Notes under the pieces: model-generated | The model's database searches: none | Told to the model about the DNA's origin: nothing | Seen by the model: the letters and a program-made list of their open reading frames with translations, nothing else | From: Bryobacteraceae bacterium | GTDB taxonomy: Bacteria; Acidobacteriota; Terriglobia; Bryobacterales; Bryobacteraceae | NCBI GenBank assembly: GCA_030036985.1 | Contig: JASHSD010000459.1 | Span: 1 to 6,838, forward strand | Direction: 5' to 3' | Length of the DNA: 6,838 nt | Position numbers and translations under genes: made by a program | Shown here: piece by piece, positions 6,107-6,838 of the stretch | Position numbering within the stretch: the first letter of the stretch is position 1 | Layout of the letters: each line of letters begins with the position of its first letter

Positions 6107-6325
6107 TCAAAAAACGCCTGGCGGCAAAGGATCATCGAAATCGTCGGACGCGTGAATGCGGCCCTCCAACGCGCCGAACGCGCGGCTGAATGCCGATTCC
6201 TGAAGCGCAACAAGCCGGGCAACGGGCTTGCCGGCCTTCGTGATAACGATTTCCACTCCGGCGGCCGCGTCCTCGACGAGGCTGGAAAGGTGAATCTGCG
6301 CGGTGCCAATATCGATAGTTTTCAT
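6107..6325 (-). CDS. Phd/YefM-family antitoxin, no visible toxin partner
   Basis: The 72-aa protein starts MKTIDIGTAQIHLSSLVEDA and continues through EIVITKAGKPVARLVAL, the typical N-terminal DNA-binding and dimerisation fold of Phd/YefM antitoxins. Its C-terminus FDDPLPPGVF resembles the toxin-binding tail of antitoxins paired with PIN-domain VapC toxins. The ATG at 6325 is preferred over a TTG four codons upstream because family members begin MKTI/MKTV; the ribosome binding site is weak. A vapC-like gene should follow directly on the minus strand, but the sequence below 6107 has no PIN start such as LLLDTH and is instead occupied by the HicB-like gene on the other strand. The stop falls at a run of six T, and the tail seems a few residues short for the family. 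Such antitoxins usually repress their own promoter. Confidence 0.88.
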   Translation of the reverse strand: MKTIDIGTAQIHLSSLVEDAAAGVEIVITKAGKPVARLVALQESAFSRAFGALEGRIHASDDFDDPLPPGVF

Positions 6326-6757
6326 GGGCCGAACCAATTCCCAGTTTAATCGCGCCGGCGCCCGTTGACAGAAACTTGAAAAATAATTTCGCGATTCCCA
6401 TCAACAACTTCCGCGCCGATCCGCCCCCGCCACGAACCGAGTCCCTCCCACCCTCTGCTACCGTCCAATCAAGCTTCCGGGCGCACCCATGGTGGTCGGA
6501 GCACTAAGCCGCGCATTCCTCGAGGCCCTGCGCGGCGAACGTCAAATCAATGGGCGGCAGTCGCTCCTGTAATCAGCGATCTCCGTACCGGCGGAGTAAC
6601 CAAACCGGCGACGGCTTGAGCGATATCAGGCAAGGGGCGCCCCAATTTTCAAAAAGTAAACGATTTCAAGCAGCGAAGCGCGAAGCACAAAACAACAAAC
6701 GCAAACTACCGGATCTTTTCTCTAAACGCGGTCTGAACGCGGGCCAAAGCCTCGCGT
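6326..6757. other. Gene-poor intergenic region
   Basis: These 432 bases lie between the Phd-like start and the end of the gene at the right edge. I find no supported gene. A 27-codon ORF (ATG 6489 to TAA 6572) begins MVVGALSRAFLEALRGER but has no ribosome binding site or recognised family. Other visible structures are a 10-bp palindrome GGGGCGCCCC at 6634-6643, two ACCGGCG copies around 6586 and 6604, and an A/T-rich patch near 6374-6392 that may hold the Phd promoter. The left arm of the terminator hairpin at 6726 falls at its right end. Confidence 0.45.
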
Positions 6758-6768
6758 TCAGACCGCGT
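6726..6768 (-). terminator. Perfect 16-bp inverted repeat, probable terminator overlapping a stop codon
   Basis: Arms 6726-6741 and 6753-6768 (ACGCGGTCTGAACGCG and its reverse complement) are perfect over 16 bp, with an 11-nt loop that can add GGC/GCC pairing. On the minus strand the hairpin starts within the last codons of the gene ending at 6758 and includes its TGA, then is followed by TTTAGAG, a weak U-tract. A 5-bp hairpin (CCCAG 6769-6773, CTGGG 6779-6783) lies beside it, inside the coding part. Confidence 0.65.
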
Positions 6769-6838
6769 CCCAGCTCTCCTGGGTGAACTCGGTCAGTACC
6801 GCCGAGCCGCCGCCCAAACCCGCCCCCGCGATATACTT
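6758..6838 (-). CDS. C-terminal fragment of an unidentified gene (5' end beyond window)
   Basis: The minus-strand frame from the right edge is open for 26 codons and ends ...VLTEFTQESWDAV at TGA (6760-6758). GC-rich third positions and the strong hairpin right at the stop support a genuine gene end. The fragment begins with a glycine-rich stretch (AGAGLGGGSA), but it is too short to assign a family. Confidence 0.55.
   Translation of the reverse strand, partial: KYIAGAGLGGGSAVLTEFTQESWDAV

Noticed and set aside
5962..6309. 115-aa minus-strand frame overlapping the Phd-like gene
   Set aside because: Out-of-frame shadow of the antitoxin; only its FEG segment just past the six-T run is of interest and is reported as a possible frameshift.
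6550..6786. 78-aa plus-strand frame at the right edge
   Set aside because: Low-complexity basic translation that runs through the terminator hairpin and antisense to the gene ending at 6758.
1..6838. CRISPR array, tRNA, rRNA or insertion sequence
   Set aside because: No regularly spaced repeats, no tRNA-like cloverleaf and no transposase reading frame were seen.

Overview
This is a GC-rich bacterial chromosome segment. Gene content, the style of the small conserved proteins and the mix of GTG/ATG starts suggest an Acidobacteriota-type soil bacterium (Bryobacterales/Solibacter-like). That placement rests on recalled resemblance of several proteins, not on a search, and is tentative.

Layout. 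The left part (1-3677) is housekeeping-like. It holds the N-terminal two thirds of an AMP-forming acyl-CoA synthetase running off the left edge on the minus strand. A divergent conserved hypothetical gene (1192-1629, plus) follows, then a hairpin between convergent genes, then a minus-strand pair: thiol peroxidase tpx (3174-3677) upstream of a MurJ/MviN-superfamily lipid flippase (1751-3124).

From 3768 to about 6340 the content changes to small accessory and defence genes. First is a 103-aa protein whose 3' end overlaps the start of what looks like a HEPN-domain partner, broken after about 25 codons (4070-4147). Next is an abortive-infection-type protein (4424-5371) with an AbiJ-like N-terminal domain and a C-terminal HEPN domain carrying an intact R-N-x5-H motif. 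It is coupled to a small unrecognised helical gene (5378-5647). Last come two convergent antitoxin genes, a short HicB-like one (5859-6065, plus) and a Phd/YefM-like one (6107-6325, minus), neither with a visible toxin. Hand-counted 60-base samples give 40% and 50% GC inside the abi-like gene against 65% in the flippase gene, consistent with acquisition.

From 6326 to 6757 I find no convincing gene. At the right edge (6758-6838, minus) are the last 26 codons of another gene. Its stop codon lies inside a perfect 16-bp inverted repeat, a probable transcription terminator.

How the parts relate. The tpx/flippase pair may be one transcript. The abi-like gene and the small gene behind it look like a two-gene cassette. 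Together with the broken HEPN pair and the toxin-less antitoxins, they suggest a small defence/toxin-antitoxin island that has been partly eroded.
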